DNA of 64,000 nucleotides from DASQPA01 sp963756455 (GCA_963756455.1 CAVWNC010000004.1:1860001-1924000); one strand, 5' to 3'; positions 31,501-41,084 are shown, numbered from the stretch's first letter. Translations and numbers: made by a program. Notes: generated from the letters alone by a model not told the origin.

Positions 31501-34500
31501 ATGAGGAAGACGATGCTCGCCTGGCTACTGTTCGCGACCGGGCTTCCCACCTACGGAGCCGCCGCGGCACCGCCCTCCTGGCCTACCCTCCCGGAACAGA
31601 TCGAGAAGGGCGGCATCGTCCCCGACAGCGCCCTCGCGCACCTGGTCGCCGCCAACCAGGACGTGAGCCTGCTCCGTCCGGACGAGGTCCAGGACCGCCG
31701 GAAGCTGCCGGTCTGGCTCCGCGTCCTCTGGCGCAAGGCCCATCCGGAAGGGACCTACTCGGCCGCCGATCCGACCGGCGGCTATCCCCTGGTCTTGAAC
31801 GAGCTCTTGGAGTGGCTGCTCTCCCACCAGGATTTGGTCCCCGGGGAGGCTCCTCCGTCCCTGCCGCCGGGGCGTGCCGCGACGTCGGGCGCCGACCACC
31901 GCATCTCGGGCGAGCAGACCGCGCCGCGGAGCGAGTCGGACATCCGGATCAACTTCCGCGATCCCTCGCGGATCCTCTCGGCCTCGAACGACATCGAGGC
32001 GAGCGGTCACCAGGCGATCTACTACTCGGCGGACGGCGGCGCCACCTGGGGCCAGAGCTCCCTGCCGTTCACCGGCGGCGACTCCTTCCACTCCGATCCC
32101 ACGGTCGACTGGACCTCCGACGGCACCGCCTGGTCGGTCACCATCGGCATCATCGGCAGCAGCACTCTGCGCCTCCGCGCCTACAAGTCGACCGACAACG
32201 GCGCCACCTGGACCTTCGACAACAGCCCGTCCGGCAGCCAGATGAGCACCGACAAGGAGATGATCTGGATCGACCACAGCGACGCCTCGGCCTTTAAAGA
32301 CAATCTCTACGTCATCTGGCACAACGGCAACCCGGTCTACATGAACCGGCGGACGGGCCCGGGCGGCTCCTGGCAGACCCCGATCCAGGTGAGTCACGGG
32401 GAGACGACCGGCACGGGGATCGGCGGCGACGTCAAGACCAACTCGGCGGGCGACGTCTTCGGCTTCTGGCCGGACACCGGGACGAGCAAGCTCTGGGTCG
32501 TCAAGTCGACCGACGGCGGCGCCACCTACGGCACGCCGGTGCGGATCGCCACCACCTTCGACAGCTACGACATCGGGGTGCCGTCGATGGACAGCCGGCG
32601 GGCCCTGATCTACGTCTCGGGGGGCACCTACCGGACCGCCGACAAGAACCTCGTCTACGCCGCCTGGACCGACTTGACGGGTGCCACCGGCTGCACCACT
32701 CACGCCAACGAGCCGGGATCGACCGTCACCTCGACCTGCAAGACCCGGATCTGGTTTTCTCGCTCGGTCGACGGCGGCGCCACCTGGCAGCCGGCGGTGA
32801 TGCTCAACAACCAGGCCTCCTTAAACGACCAGTTCAACCCGTGGCTGGCGGTCGACGAGACGACCGGCGCTTTAGCCGTCATCTACTACGACACGGTGGG
32901 GAATTCCGGGCGCAAGAAGACCGACGTCTACTATCAGTCCTCCTTCGACGACGGGGTCACCTGGTCCGCGGCGCTCAAGATCACCTCCGGGGAGACCGAC
33001 GAAACGGTCGTGGGCGCCGACTCCGGCAACCAATACGGCGACTACAACAGTCTCTCGGGCTACGCCGCCCAGTTCTTCCCCACCTGGAGCGACCGCCGGA
33101 ACAGCGCCCGCGAGGAGATCTGGACGGCGCAGGTCAGCGATCCTACCTGCACCGCGCCGGGCGCGCCGGCGATCGGCACCGCCACGACCCCGGCCGGCAA
33201 CGAGATCCAGGTGACCTGGACGAACGGCGCGCCGTCGGCGTCGAGCTTCAACGTCTACCGCGCTCCCGGCACCTGCGCCGCGCCCGGCACCTTCCAGAGG
33301 ATCGCGAGCGCCGTTCCCGGCGCGAGCTTCCTGGACACCACGGTCTCGGGCACCGTCTCCTACGCCTATAAGGTGACCGGGCTCGACGCCACCGGCGTCT
33401 GCCAGTCTTCTCTCTCCGGCTGCGTCCAGGCGGTCGCGACCGGCACCTGCAACGCGGCGCCGAGCTTCTCCGGGGTCCAGTCGGTGACCAGCGCGGGCAC
33501 CGCGAGCTGCGGCCTGACCCTCTCCTGGTCCGCCGGCACCGCGGTCTGCGCCGGCCCGCTGACCTACAGGGTCTACCGCGGCACCTCGGCAAGCTTCGTC
33601 CCCGGTCCGGCCAACCTCGTGGCCGCCGGGGTGACCGGCACCTCCTATACCGACACGGCGCTCCTGAACAGCGCCACGACCTACTTCTACACCGTCCGCG
33701 CCGTCGATACGAGCAACGGCGTCAGCGATACCAACACCCTAGAGGTGAGCGGCTTCCCCGTGGGGCCGGCGGCGCTCGGCACCCTGACCGAGACCTTCGA
33801 GAACCACCTGGGCGGCGGCTTCGACACCCCCGGCTGGTCGCACGGCGTGCCCAACGGCGCGGTCGACTGGACCTGGAGCAACGCCCGCTCCCAAACGCCC
33901 AGCCACTCCTGGAATTCGGTCAGCCAATCGGACACCTCCGACCGGGTGCTGGTCTCGCCGGCCTTCGGCATCCAGGCGGGGACCGCGCTCTCCTTCTGGC
34001 ACACCTTCTCTTTCGAGGGTACGGTCGCCCAGTGCTACGACGCCGGCACCCTGGAGATCACGACCGATTCCGGCACCCACTGGAACCCCTTGCCGGACGG
34101 CCTCTTCAATGCCGGCGGCTTCAACGGCACGGTGAACTCCAGCTTCGGCAACCCGATCGCGAGCGAACGGGCCTGGTGTGCCGGCGCGCTCGGGGCGATG
34201 ACCCAGGTGAGCGCCGACCTCTCTTCCTTCGCGGGCTCGACGGCCCGCCTGCGCTGGCATGCGGGCGACGACCTCGCGAACGCCAATCCCGGTTGGTTCG
34301 TCGACTCGGTGATCCTCCAGAACGCCCTCGTGGCGAACGCCTGCACCCCGGCGCCGGGCGCGCCCCTCGCCTACTACACGCTCGCCCCCTGCCGGTTGGT
34401 CGACACCCGCAATCCCACCGCTCCCCTCGCCGGTCCGGCCCTGGCCGGCGGCGGGGCGCAGCGCAGCTTCGGACTCTCCGGGGTCTGCGGCGTGCCCACC

Positions 34501-34740
34501 ACGGCCCGCGCGCTCTCGGTCAACCTGACGGTCGTCAGCCCCGCCGCGGGCGGCGACCTGCGGCTCTTCCCCGCCGATCAGCCGACGCCGCTCATCAGCG
34601 CCATCAACTTCGCGGCCAACCAGACGCGGACCAACAACGCGATCTTGGGCCTCGGCTGGGGGACCGGCCTGCTGACGGTACAGAACGACGCGGGGGGAAC
34701 GGTGCAGCTGGTGGTGGACGTGAACGGGTACTACCAATAA
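31501..34740 (+). CDS. Large secreted Asp-box (sialidase-like) protein with fibronectin-type repeats
   Basis: A 1079-aa protein with a signal peptide (about 1-20) and a pro-region. A six-bladed propeller region (about 130-540) carries Asp-box motifs SADGGATW, STDNGATW, STDGGATY, SVDGGATW. Two fibronectin type III-like domains with Cys pairs follow (about 545-755), then a jelly-roll-like domain with FENHLGGGFDTPGWSHG and a C-terminal beta domain with PCRLVDTRNPTAPLAG. The sialidase RIP motif is not evident, so glycan hydrolysis is uncertain. GGAGG lies eight bases before the ATG. A terminator-like hairpin follows. Confidence 0.8.
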   Translation: MRKTMLAWLLFATGLPTYGAAAAPPSWPTLPEQIEKGGIVPDSALAHLVAANQDVSLLRPDEVQDRRKLPVWLRVLWRKAHPEGTYSAADPTGGYPLVLNELLEWLLSHQDLVPGEAPPSLPPGRAATSGADHRISGEQTAPRSESDIRINFRDPSRILSASNDIEASGHQAIYYSADGGATWGQSSLPFTGGDSFHSDPTVDWTSDGTAWSVTIGIIGSSTLRLRAYKSTDNGATWTFDNSPSGSQMSTDKEMIWIDHSDASAFKDNLYVIWHNGNPVYMNRRTGPGGSWQTPIQVSHGETTGTGIGGDVKTNSAGDVFGFWPDTGTSKLWVVKSTDGGATYGTPVRIATTFDSYDIGVPSMDSRRALIYVSGGTYRTADKNLVYAAWTDLTGATGCTTHANEPGSTVTSTCKTRIWFSRSVDGGATWQPAVMLNNQASLNDQFNPWLAVDETTGALAVIYYDTVGNSGRKKTDVYYQSSFDDGVTWSAALKITSGETDETVVGADSGNQYGDYNSLSGYAAQFFPTWSDRRNSAREEIWTAQVSDPTCTAPGAPAIGTATTPAGNEIQVTWTNGAPSASSFNVYRAPGTCAAPGTFQRIASAVPGASFLDTTVSGTVSYAYKVTGLDATGVCQSSLSGCVQAVATGTCNAAPSFSGVQSVTSAGTASCGLTLSWSAGTAVCAGPLTYRVYRGTSASFVPGPANLVAAGVTGTSYTDTALLNSATTYFYTVRAVDTSNGVSDTNTLEVSGFPVGPAALGTLTETFENHLGGGFDTPGWSHGVPNGAVDWTWSNARSQTPSHSWNSVSQSDTSDRVLVSPAFGIQAGTALSFWHTFSFEGTVAQCYDAGTLEITTDSGTHWNPLPDGLFNAGGFNGTVNSSFGNPIASERAWCAGALGAMTQVSADLSSFAGSTARLRWHAGDDLANANPGWFVDSVILQNALVANACTPAPGAPLAYYTLAPCRLVDTRNPTAPLAGPALAGGGAQRSFGLSGVCGVPTTARALSVNLTVVSPAAGGDLRLFPADQPTPLISAINFAANQTRTNNAILGLGWGTGLLTVQNDAGGTVQLVVDVNGYYQ

Positions 34741-34746
34741 AGCGTA

Positions 34747-34782
34747 GGCTGCTGTCTCCTGGTGTCTCAGGAGGTAGCAGCC
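34747..34782 (+). terminator. Terminator-like hairpin after the Asp-box gene
   Basis: Arms GGCTGCT and AGCAGCC, extended inward by CTCCT / AGGAG around GT mismatches, with an eight-base loop, seven bases after the TAA stop. There is no T tract, so it may be a weak or factor-assisted terminator. Confidence 0.5.
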
Positions 34783-34824
34783 TCCAACTCGCAGTCCACG
34801 ACGGGCGCCTGTAAGATCGTCCGC

Positions 34825-35673
34825 ATGAAGAGAATCTTCGTCACAGGCGCCACCTCAAGGGTCGGCCGCCAGGTGGTCTCTCAACTGTTGGCCGCGGGCG
34901 CATCCGTCCGCGCGCTGACTCGCAACCCGGACGCCGCCGGCCTGCCGCCCGAAGTCGAGGTGGTGCGCGGCGACCTTACCGTTCCCGCGACCTTGGAGGT
35001 AGGTCTGGGCGGCATCGATGCGGTGTTCCTCGTCTGGACCGCCGCGGCCGACGCCGCTCCCGCCGCCGTGGACCGGATGGCCGAGCGGGCCCGGCGCATC
35101 GTGTACCTCTCCGCTCCGCACCGGACGCCGCACCCGTTCTTCCAGCAGCCCAACAAGATGGCAGCGCTGCACAGGGAAGTCGAGCGGTTGATCGAGGCAA
35201 CGGGTCTCCGCTGGACGTTCCTGCGGCCCGGGATCTTCGCCGCCAACGCCTTGGCCTGGTGGGCGCCGCAGATCCGCGCCGGCGATGTCGTGCGCTGGCC
35301 CTATGCCGCCGCCCCGACGGCTCCCATCGACGAGCGGGACATCGGAGCGGTCGCGGTCCGCGCTCTGCTGGAAGACGGACACGACCGGGCGGAGTACGTT
35401 CTGACCGGCCCCCAATCCCTGGACCAGCGCGAGCAGGTGGTCACGATCGGCAACGTGATCGGCAGGCCGCTCCGCTATGAAGAGATGTCGCCTGAAGAGG
35501 CGCAACGAGAGCTGCCCGGTCCGGCGTCCGTCGTGACCATGCTGCTCCATGCCTGGGCTGCCGCCCTCGGTCAGCCTGCCTACGTCACCTCCACGGTCGA
35601 GGAGATCACCGGAACGCCAGCCCGGACGTTCCGTTCCTGGGTGACCGACCACGCCGAGGAGTTTCGAGGTTGA
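34825..35673 (+). CDS. NmrA-like NAD(P)-binding reductase
   Basis: A 282-aa protein that opens with a Rossmann motif (KRIFVTGATSRVGRQVV). The NmrA/atypical SDR layout follows: VEVVRGDLTVPATLEVGLGGIDAVFLVW, RIVYLSAPHRTP and WTFLRPGIFAANALAWW. The catalytic Tyr-x3-Lys of classical SDRs is absent, as is usual for this branch. Members are NAD(P)H-dependent quinone reductases or redox-sensing proteins; the substrate is unknown. The start was set at the ATG directly before the Rossmann strand. Confidence 0.82.
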   Translation: MKRIFVTGATSRVGRQVVSQLLAAGASVRALTRNPDAAGLPPEVEVVRGDLTVPATLEVGLGGIDAVFLVWTAAADAAPAAVDRMAERARRIVYLSAPHRTPHPFFQQPNKMAALHREVERLIEATGLRWTFLRPGIFAANALAWWAPQIRAGDVVRWPYAAAPTAPIDERDIGAVAVRALLEDGHDRAEYVLTGPQSLDQREQVVTIGNVIGRPLRYEEMSPEEAQRELPGPASVVTMLLHAWAAALGQPAYVTSTVEEITGTPARTFRSWVTDHAEEFRG

Positions 35674-35685
35674 TGGCAACTCCAC

Positions 35686-36297
35686 TCAAGTGAGGGTCAG
35701 CACCACGAGCTTCGCGATCGGCCCGTCGAGCTGGTCCAGATCCACGGCGCCGGTGATGCCGGATATGGTGCCGCTCTGGGAGTGCTGCCAAATCAGCCAC
35801 GAGCTCCATCCCGCCGGCAGAGCGGGCTCGGCGACCCCGTAGTCGGCGATCCAGAGCGGGTAGGCGGCTAGGCTCGCGGGGATCAGGTTCGCATTGGCGA
35901 AGGCGGGATCGACGTAGAGGAAAGGCTGCACGTTGGTGGCAGCCGCGACGGTCTGCAGCCAGGTTTCGACCCCGTCCCAGAGTGCCGTGGCGCTGCTGCC
36001 CAGGGTCTCGACGTCTAAGGCCGGCGGCAGGTCGCCGGCCGTGAACTGGACCGTGTCCAGGAAGAACTGGGCCTGCCCGGCGGCGTCGTCCGCCGGCTCG
36101 AAGAAGTGGTAGGCGCCGCGCAGGAGGCCCGCGGCCTTCATCGCTCGCCAGTTGACGGCGAATTGGGGATCGGTCCAGGTGAGACCGTCCGTCGCCTTGG
36201 CGAAGGCAAACTCGATACCGGCCTGGAAAACCTCCGGCCAGCTCACCGTCCCCTGGTAGTGGCTGACGTCGATGCCCTGCGCGTTGTCGTTGGCCAT
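35686..36297 (-). CDS. GH25 family lysozyme-like muramidase
   Basis: A 203-aa protein that is a single GH25 domain: QGIDVSHYQGTVSW (first catalytic Asp), FAFAKATDGLTWTD, GAYHFFEPADD and LPPALDVETLG (catalytic Asp/Glu pair), ending in WLIWQHSQSGTISGITGAVDLDQL. Family enzymes cut the N-acetylmuramyl linkage of peptidoglycan. No signal peptide is visible from the chosen ATG, which has GAGAGGAG upstream. It might be released by lysis, or be part of a former prophage or killing module, although no phage genes are adjacent. Confidence 0.85.
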   Translation of the reverse strand: MANDNAQGIDVSHYQGTVSWPEVFQAGIEFAFAKATDGLTWTDPQFAVNWRAMKAAGLLRGAYHFFEPADDAAGQAQFFLDTVQFTAGDLPPALDVETLGSSATALWDGVETWLQTVAAATNVQPFLYVDPAFANANLIPASLAAYPLWIADYGVAEPALPAGWSSWLIWQHSQSGTISGITGAVDLDQLDGPIAKLVVLTLT

Positions 36298-36389
36298 GTC
36301 GCTCCTCTCCGGGATGGCTGAATCCTGAAAGCCTTCCGAGGTTTTGGGCGACGATACAACAGATGGAGGTGCCTTCGAATAGAGGTTGG

Positions 36390-37121
36390 ATGGCCCCACC
36401 TTCCTCTCTGCGTTATTCTTCGGGAAATCTAGGGGCAGGGGGAGAAGCGAAGAACGCCCAGGAAATTCTGGCGACGCTTGAGAAACTCGGTAAACCGCAG
36501 ACGGCCGCGATCTACAGGCGCCACGGCGCAGGCGACAACGTTTTCGGCACGCTGACCTCGGAGATCGCCAAGCTTCAGAAGAAGATCAAGGTCGACCACG
36601 CGCTCGCGATGGAGCTCTGGAGAACGGGGAACGCCGAGGCGCGCATCCTAGCTCTCCAGATCGCCGACCCGGCAAAGCTGACCCGGGCCGACGCGGACGG
36701 TCTGGTTAAGGACGGGCCGGTCCGTTTCCTCGATTCCTATCTGGCCGGGCTCCTGGCCAGAAGCCCGATCGCGGAGGAGACGATGCGCGATTGGATGAGC
36801 TCGCCGGACGAGTCCTCCCGCGAGGTGGGATACGGCATTCTCGCCGCCCGTCTGAAGGAGGACTCGGGCTCGGTCAGCGACGCGGACACCGAAAAGGTGC
36901 TGGTGACGATCGAGAAGGAGATCCACCGCTCCCCGAACTGGGCGCGGCGTGCGATGAACGGCGCGCTGATCTCGATCGGGGCCCGCAAGCCGGCGCTCCG
37001 CGAGAAGGCGATCGCCGCGGCCCAGCGCATCGGCAAGGTCGAGGTCGACCACGGCGAGACGGGTTGCAAGACGCCCGACGCGATCCTCTACATAGAGAAA
37101 GCGGCGGCGCGCCGGTGCTGA
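36390..37121 (+). CDS. AlkD-like DNA alkylation repair protein
   Basis: A 243-aa helical protein: AQEILATLEKLGKPQTAAIYRRHGAGDNVFGTLTSEI, DHALAMELWRTGNAEARILALQIADP, then HEAT-like helices with HRSPNWARRAMNGALISIG and VDHGETGCKTPDAILYIEKA. This pattern is shared with the AlkD-related family of DNA alkylation repair glycosylases, which flip alkylated bases by a HEAT-repeat groove. AGAGG before the ATG at 36390 supports that start; an ATG at 36363 is also in frame. It stands alone, divergent from the lysozyme gene. Confidence 0.78.
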   Translation: MAPPSSLRYSSGNLGAGGEAKNAQEILATLEKLGKPQTAAIYRRHGAGDNVFGTLTSEIAKLQKKIKVDHALAMELWRTGNAEARILALQIADPAKLTRADADGLVKDGPVRFLDSYLAGLLARSPIAEETMRDWMSSPDESSREVGYGILAARLKEDSGSVSDADTEKVLVTIEKEIHRSPNWARRAMNGALISIGARKPALREKAIAAAQRIGKVEVDHGETGCKTPDAILYIEKAAARRC

Positions 37122-37148
37122 TCCGGAACCTCAGCTCCCACCCGGGAA

Positions 37149-37547
37149 TCAGCGCACCGCACGAATCTCGATGGGCAGACCGAGATCGAGCCAGATCCGG
37201 TCGGCGGTGATCGCCGGGAGACCCAGGACGCTGGCGAGCGCGAGACAGGCCCGATCTCCCAGGGAGAGACCTGCTGGTCGGGTAGAAGCGCGCAGGTCGG
37301 CGGTCATTTCCGCCAAGGGCGCCGTAAAGGGCACCACTTCGAGCCCCAGCGCTTCGAGATCCTGCCGTAGGCCCCCAATCTCGGTTTTCCAGTCGAGAGC
37401 CTTCTGTACGACCTCCGACCAGTTCACGCTCGAGACCGCCGCGGTCTCCAGAAGTTCCTCGACGACATCGCCGCCCGGCTCGCCCTGGAGCATCGCGAGC
37501 AGAGCGGAGGCATCGAGCACACAGCTCCGTTTCTCGGACAGCGGCAT
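37149..37547 (-). CDS. PIN-domain toxin (VapC-like)
   Basis: A 132-aa PIN ribonuclease: CVLDASALLAMLQGEPGG (first Asp), SSVNWSEVVQKAL (Glu), LSLGDRACLALASVLGLPAITADRIW (later Asps). All expected metal ligands seem present, so it is likely active, cleaving RNA when free of its antitoxin. It lies four bases downstream of an AbrB-type antitoxin gene. Confidence 0.85.
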   Translation of the reverse strand: MPLSEKRSCVLDASALLAMLQGEPGGDVVEELLETAAVSSVNWSEVVQKALDWKTEIGGLRQDLEALGLEVVPFTAPLAEMTADLRASTRPAGLSLGDRACLALASVLGLPAITADRIWLDLGLPIEIRAVR

Positions 37548-37551
37548 GGAC

Positions 37552-37806
37552 CTACTCTTCGGGGTCCCGCCGCCGCTCGGCGATGATCTCGGCCGCGAGG
37601 CTGACTCCGGCCGGAATGTGCGCGAAGCGCTGGCGCAGGCGCTCGAACACGGCGTCTCTCTTCTCCAGCGTAAGGCGATGGTCTTCGACGATGGCGACCA
37701 GAACGTCTCCTGGAGAGATCCCCATCTGACGGCGGATCTCGGAAGGGATGACCAGGCGGCCCTGAGGACCGACGGCGACGGTGGTTGAGGCGGAGGGTTG
37801 TTTCAT
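37552..37806 (-). CDS. AbrB/MazE-type antitoxin
   Basis: An 84-aa protein with a SpoVT/AbrB fold at the N-terminus (TTVAVGPQGRLVIPSEIRRQMGISPGDVLVAIVEDHRLTLEKRD) and a C-terminal helix for toxin binding. It is paired with the PIN toxin directly downstream; together they form a self-regulated toxin-antitoxin module. The start was set at MKQPSAS just before the fold. Confidence 0.85.
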   Translation of the reverse strand: MKQPSASTTVAVGPQGRLVIPSEIRRQMGISPGDVLVAIVEDHRLTLEKRDAVFERLRQRFAHIPAGVSLAAEIIAERRRDPEE

Positions 37807-37967
37807 GGCATCTCGATGATGGCACAAAAACTAACATCGTGCCACTATCGATAAGCATGCCACTCCAGACAAGCATGCCACTCCAGGAGACAGGTGCCCA
37901 GAAGCTGGGGCTACCCAAAAGGCTCCGTTCGGGGTCTTGAGGACGTCAACTGCGATAGGATTTGACG

Positions 37968-38498
37968 ATGACTGCCACACAGGTATCATTTGACAAGCTG
38001 CGCGCCGCAATCGGTGCGCCAAGATCACCGCCATCCGACCTTATCGCGAACAAGGACCAGGTCAAGCAAATGTCTCCGGCAGATGGTCTTCTAGATTGGG
38101 TCGATGGGAATGGGTTACCGCGAGCAGCACCGCCGGCACCCCTCCTTGATTCATCGCATGTGGAGCAAGCTGAACTGTGGGTGGTGCGTGTGCATGACGT
38201 TGTCCATGCTCCCGAGCGCTGCCTCTTCGGCAGAACCTTGGAGAGTGGCGTTATCAAGCACACGAACCTCACTGGGGGCTCCCCTGCGTTTTGTGGCGGA
38301 GAACTACTGCTCCTGGATACCGATACCGTCGTAGTGAACGGGCGCTCTGGCCGGTACGGACCTAGAACCCGCGAAGAACTCGATAGCGCAACCAAGGCAT
38401 TCGCCGAGAGCGGTTACGGCGTTTGGTCCATGGGATTTGATGACGAGGCGAATCGGCCGGCACCCTTTGTCGGTGTGAGGCCGGTTTGGGTCGAATGA
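37968..38498 (+). CDS. Unknown protein coupled to an XRE-ImmA/IrrE protease
   Basis: A 176-aa protein of unknown family. Visible runs are VEQAELWVVRVHDVVHAPERCLFGRT, SPAFCGGELLLLDTDTVVVNGRSGRYGPRTREELDSATKAF and WSMGFDDEANRPAPFVGVRPVWVE, mostly beta strands with one helix. No membrane part. Its TGA overlaps the ATG of the next gene (ATGA), so both are co-translated. Base composition is visibly poorer in G+C than the surroundings, which suggests transfer. AGGA lies seven bases before the ATG. It may be the toxin or substrate partner of the protease. Confidence 0.65.
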   Translation: MTATQVSFDKLRAAIGAPRSPPSDLIANKDQVKQMSPADGLLDWVDGNGLPRAAPPAPLLDSSHVEQAELWVVRVHDVVHAPERCLFGRTLESGVIKHTNLTGGSPAFCGGELLLLDTDTVVVNGRSGRYGPRTREELDSATKAFAESGYGVWSMGFDDEANRPAPFVGVRPVWVE

Positions 38499-39949
38499 GC
38501 AGCCCGTATAGTTCCTCAGAGCTCGAGCTCGTCTTTGGCCCGGAGTCCTTAGGCGCTACGCCTGAGGAGAGAGCCAGGACTTCCCGCAATCAGTTCGTTC
38601 GCAGCCAACTCCAGCTTGCGCCGTGGTCCGACGGCGCGACGGGCAGAATCCTAACTGCGCTTGAGGCGCTGCAGACGTTCGGTTGGGACCTTGTGCGTCG
38701 CGCCGGCGCGGAAGGATCAGCACCGCTTGTCAGCTCACCAAACGAGCCATCCCTAACTCTCAGGCGTCGACGTGAGGAATTGGGGCTGACTGTCCAGGAG
38801 CTTGCTCGTCGAGTCCGCGCGACTCCGGCAGCCGTTGCCGACGCAGAGACTCCGGGGATTCGTTCTCCAATCCGGACTATCGAGGCGCTAGGTCAGGCGC
38901 TGGCACTTGATGAGCGCATGCTGGGTTTTCGCGCAGACGCAGGACGAGATCGTGCTCTTGGCGTACGTCTAAGGGAGATGTCTAACAACGGGGACGTTGC
39001 TGGATTTACTCCTAAAACGGTGCTACAACTTGCTGAGGCTGCTTGGGTGATCTCGCGAGAAGCGGCCATGCGGATTCAACTTGGAGCAAGTTGGTCTCAA
39101 AAGGTTTCTTTGCCACAGCACGACCCGAGCTTCGACTACCCAACCTACGAGATCGGCTACAGGCTAGCAGCGAAAACCCGCTCCCTTCTGGGCATCGGCG
39201 CTGAAGAACCGATCAAGAGTGTTCGCCTCTTGGTTGAGGACAGCTTCGGGCTCCCCTTGATTCAGCAGCAGATGAACCAGAAATTTGCCGGTGCCACCAT
39301 GGCCAACGGTGACTTCCGCGGAATCGTCGTCAACGAGACTGGCATGAACTCAAATGTTTTGGTTCGTCGTATGACACTGTGCCACGAGTTGGGACATCTC
39401 CTCTGGGATCCAGATGATTTCTTGCATCGAGTAACAGTCGACGACTACGCAGATCTCGAAGGAGATTACAATTACAGGGAATCTCGCCGACGGCGACCGG
39501 GGAGAGATGCACCGGAGGTTCGTGCCAATGCCTTCGCGGTTGCATTGCTCGCGCCGCCAACTGCGATCAAAGACATCGCCGCTGCATCGGACGATCCTAT
39601 CGTAATTGTCCAAGAAGTCATGTCGACCTTCGGCATCAGCGCTACCGCTGCTGTACACCACGTGCGGAACGTTACTAAGCTCGATGCATCTGGTGATCGT
39701 CATGGGCTACAAGAACCAGACGATCAGTGGAGCGCGATGGAAAACCTGACTCTTGACTACTTTCCGCTAAAGCTGACACCGCTTTCTAGACGCGGGAAGT
39801 TCTCTTGGTGTGTTGCCAAGCTTTATTCAAAGAATGAGATAACGATCGATACAGCGGCGATGTTGCTGATGTGCCCCGCAAATAAGGCCACAGCGAGTGC
39901 ACTTGAAAAGATTCTCGAGTTGCGCGACGGCGTAGCTGCAGGCGCTTAG
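38495..39949 (+). CDS. XRE regulator fused to ImmA/IrrE metallopeptidase
   Basis: A 484-aa protein. Residues about 80-145 are a helix-turn-helix (SLTLRRRREELGLTVQELARRVRATPAAVADAE). Later comes a DUF955/ImmA-IrrE domain with the zinc motif HELGH in RRMTLCHELGHLLWDPDDF and a further acidic ligand region at NAFAVALLAP. A C-terminal part without known domain ends the protein. Such fusions cleave repressors or act as regulators of toxin-like or mobile modules. It is co-translated with the 176-aa gene upstream. The codon use is unlike the GC-rich neighbours. Confidence 0.8.
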   Translation: MSSPYSSSELELVFGPESLGATPEERARTSRNQFVRSQLQLAPWSDGATGRILTALEALQTFGWDLVRRAGAEGSAPLVSSPNEPSLTLRRRREELGLTVQELARRVRATPAAVADAETPGIRSPIRTIEALGQALALDERMLGFRADAGRDRALGVRLREMSNNGDVAGFTPKTVLQLAEAAWVISREAAMRIQLGASWSQKVSLPQHDPSFDYPTYEIGYRLAAKTRSLLGIGAEEPIKSVRLLVEDSFGLPLIQQQMNQKFAGATMANGDFRGIVVNETGMNSNVLVRRMTLCHELGHLLWDPDDFLHRVTVDDYADLEGDYNYRESRRRRPGRDAPEVRANAFAVALLAPPTAIKDIAAASDDPIVIVQEVMSTFGISATAAVHHVRNVTKLDASGDRHGLQEPDDQWSAMENLTLDYFPLKLTPLSRRGKFSWCVAKLYSKNEITIDTAAMLLMCPANKATASALEKILELRDGVAAGA

Positions 39950-40034
39950 ACGTAAATATGCAACCGAACCCTTCCATTGAGCCAACCCCGAAAACGGCTG
40001 ACCCTCGAAGTCTTGCGCATCCTTAGAGCAAGCC

Positions 40035-41084
40035 CTACCCCACCAACCGAGCTCCCCACACCGCCTGCCCCCCACGGACCGTAGCGGACACCGCCTCCTC
40101 CTCCCCACCTTTCTCCTTCCCGACCCGCCGCTCGGCCGCGCCGGCGAAATTCATCTCGGCCGCCGCCTGGAGCGTGTCCCAAGGGAGGACTTCGAGAAGC
40201 TCGCGGAAACGGTGGACGTAGCCGAGGCGGCCGGTCTCGTGGACGAAGCGGGCGATCCCGGTGAGGCGGCCGGGGGTGACGCAGCCGGTCAGCTCCCAGG
40301 GGTGGACGACGAGGACGGGGAGGCCGCCCTTCGCGTGATGGGCGGCGGCGGCTCTCGCGATCCACTGGGGGGGGCAGAGGCGGCCGGTCCAGCTGCCGGC
40401 GGGGAGACGGAGGGGACCGCAGAAGGCGAGCGGCGGGAATTCGATCAGATCCCGAGCGGGGCCCGAGGGGGATTCCGGCCAGGTGAGCCTTACCACCCGG
40501 CGCGGGTTGTCGGGCCGGCCGGCGAGGGGATAGGGGGCGAGTGAGCTGTCGTATTTGTAGCCCGCCTCCTCCACCAGGGGGAGCCGGCTGTTGCCCAAGT
40601 TGCGGAGCGACCACTCGGGGGCGCGGTAGCCGGCGACCGGCTGGCCGATGACATCTTCTAATAAGGCTTTGGCACGGCGGACGTCCCTCGCGAAATCGGG
40701 GAGCGTGCGCTCGGAGGCGCGGAGGTGGAGGTAGCCGTGGCTCGCCACCTCGTGGCCGGCTTCGGCGATCTCGCGGATTCTCCGCGGCAGGCGCTCTGCG
40801 ACCTCGCCGAGCACGAAGAAGGTCGCCCGGCGGCCGGCGCGACCGAACATCTCCAGGATCTCGGGGAGGACGCGGTCGAGCTCCGTGCGGAGAAGCGGCC
40901 GGCGCTCCGGATGGACGTACTCCGGAACCTGGCAGGTGTGGTACCACTCCTCGACGTCGACGGTGAGGGCATAGCCGAAGGCGTCACCAGCGGGGGCGGG
41001 AGGAGCGATGGGGACGACCCGCGGACGCTCGACGCTTTTATCCAATCCTTGCCACAGATTTGTAACAAGTTCAAACGGCACCAT
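40035..41084 (-). CDS. Polysaccharide deacetylase, XrtA-associated DUF3473 type
   Basis: A 349-aa protein. The NodB-like metal site is visible in ALTVDVEEWYHTCQVP and in ASHGYLHLRASERT (H-x3-H). GYRAPEWSLRN and the C-terminal LVVHPWELTG follow. This is the layout of deacetylases that go with exosortase A / EPS clusters. It probably removes acetyl groups from an exopolysaccharide. The last 40 residues (from RVGKEKGG) are low complexity and may be spurious. Divergent from the nuo operon. Confidence 0.82.
   Translation of the reverse strand: MVPFELVTNLWQGLDKSVERPRVVPIAPPAPAGDAFGYALTVDVEEWYHTCQVPEYVHPERRPLLRTELDRVLPEILEMFGRAGRRATFFVLGEVAERLPRRIREIAEAGHEVASHGYLHLRASERTLPDFARDVRRAKALLEDVIGQPVAGYRAPEWSLRNLGNSRLPLVEEAGYKYDSSLAPYPLAGRPDNPRRVVRLTWPESPSGPARDLIEFPPLAFCGPLRLPAGSWTGRLCPPQWIARAAAAHHAKGGLPVLVVHPWELTGCVTPGRLTGIARFVHETGRLGYVHRFRELLEVLPWDTLQAAAEMNFAGAAERRVGKEKGGEEEAVSATVRGGQAVWGARLVG

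Noticed and set aside
28617..31550. 977-codon minus-strand frame
   Set aside because: Shifted frame of the restriction-methylation enzyme; Arg/Pro-rich with no motif.
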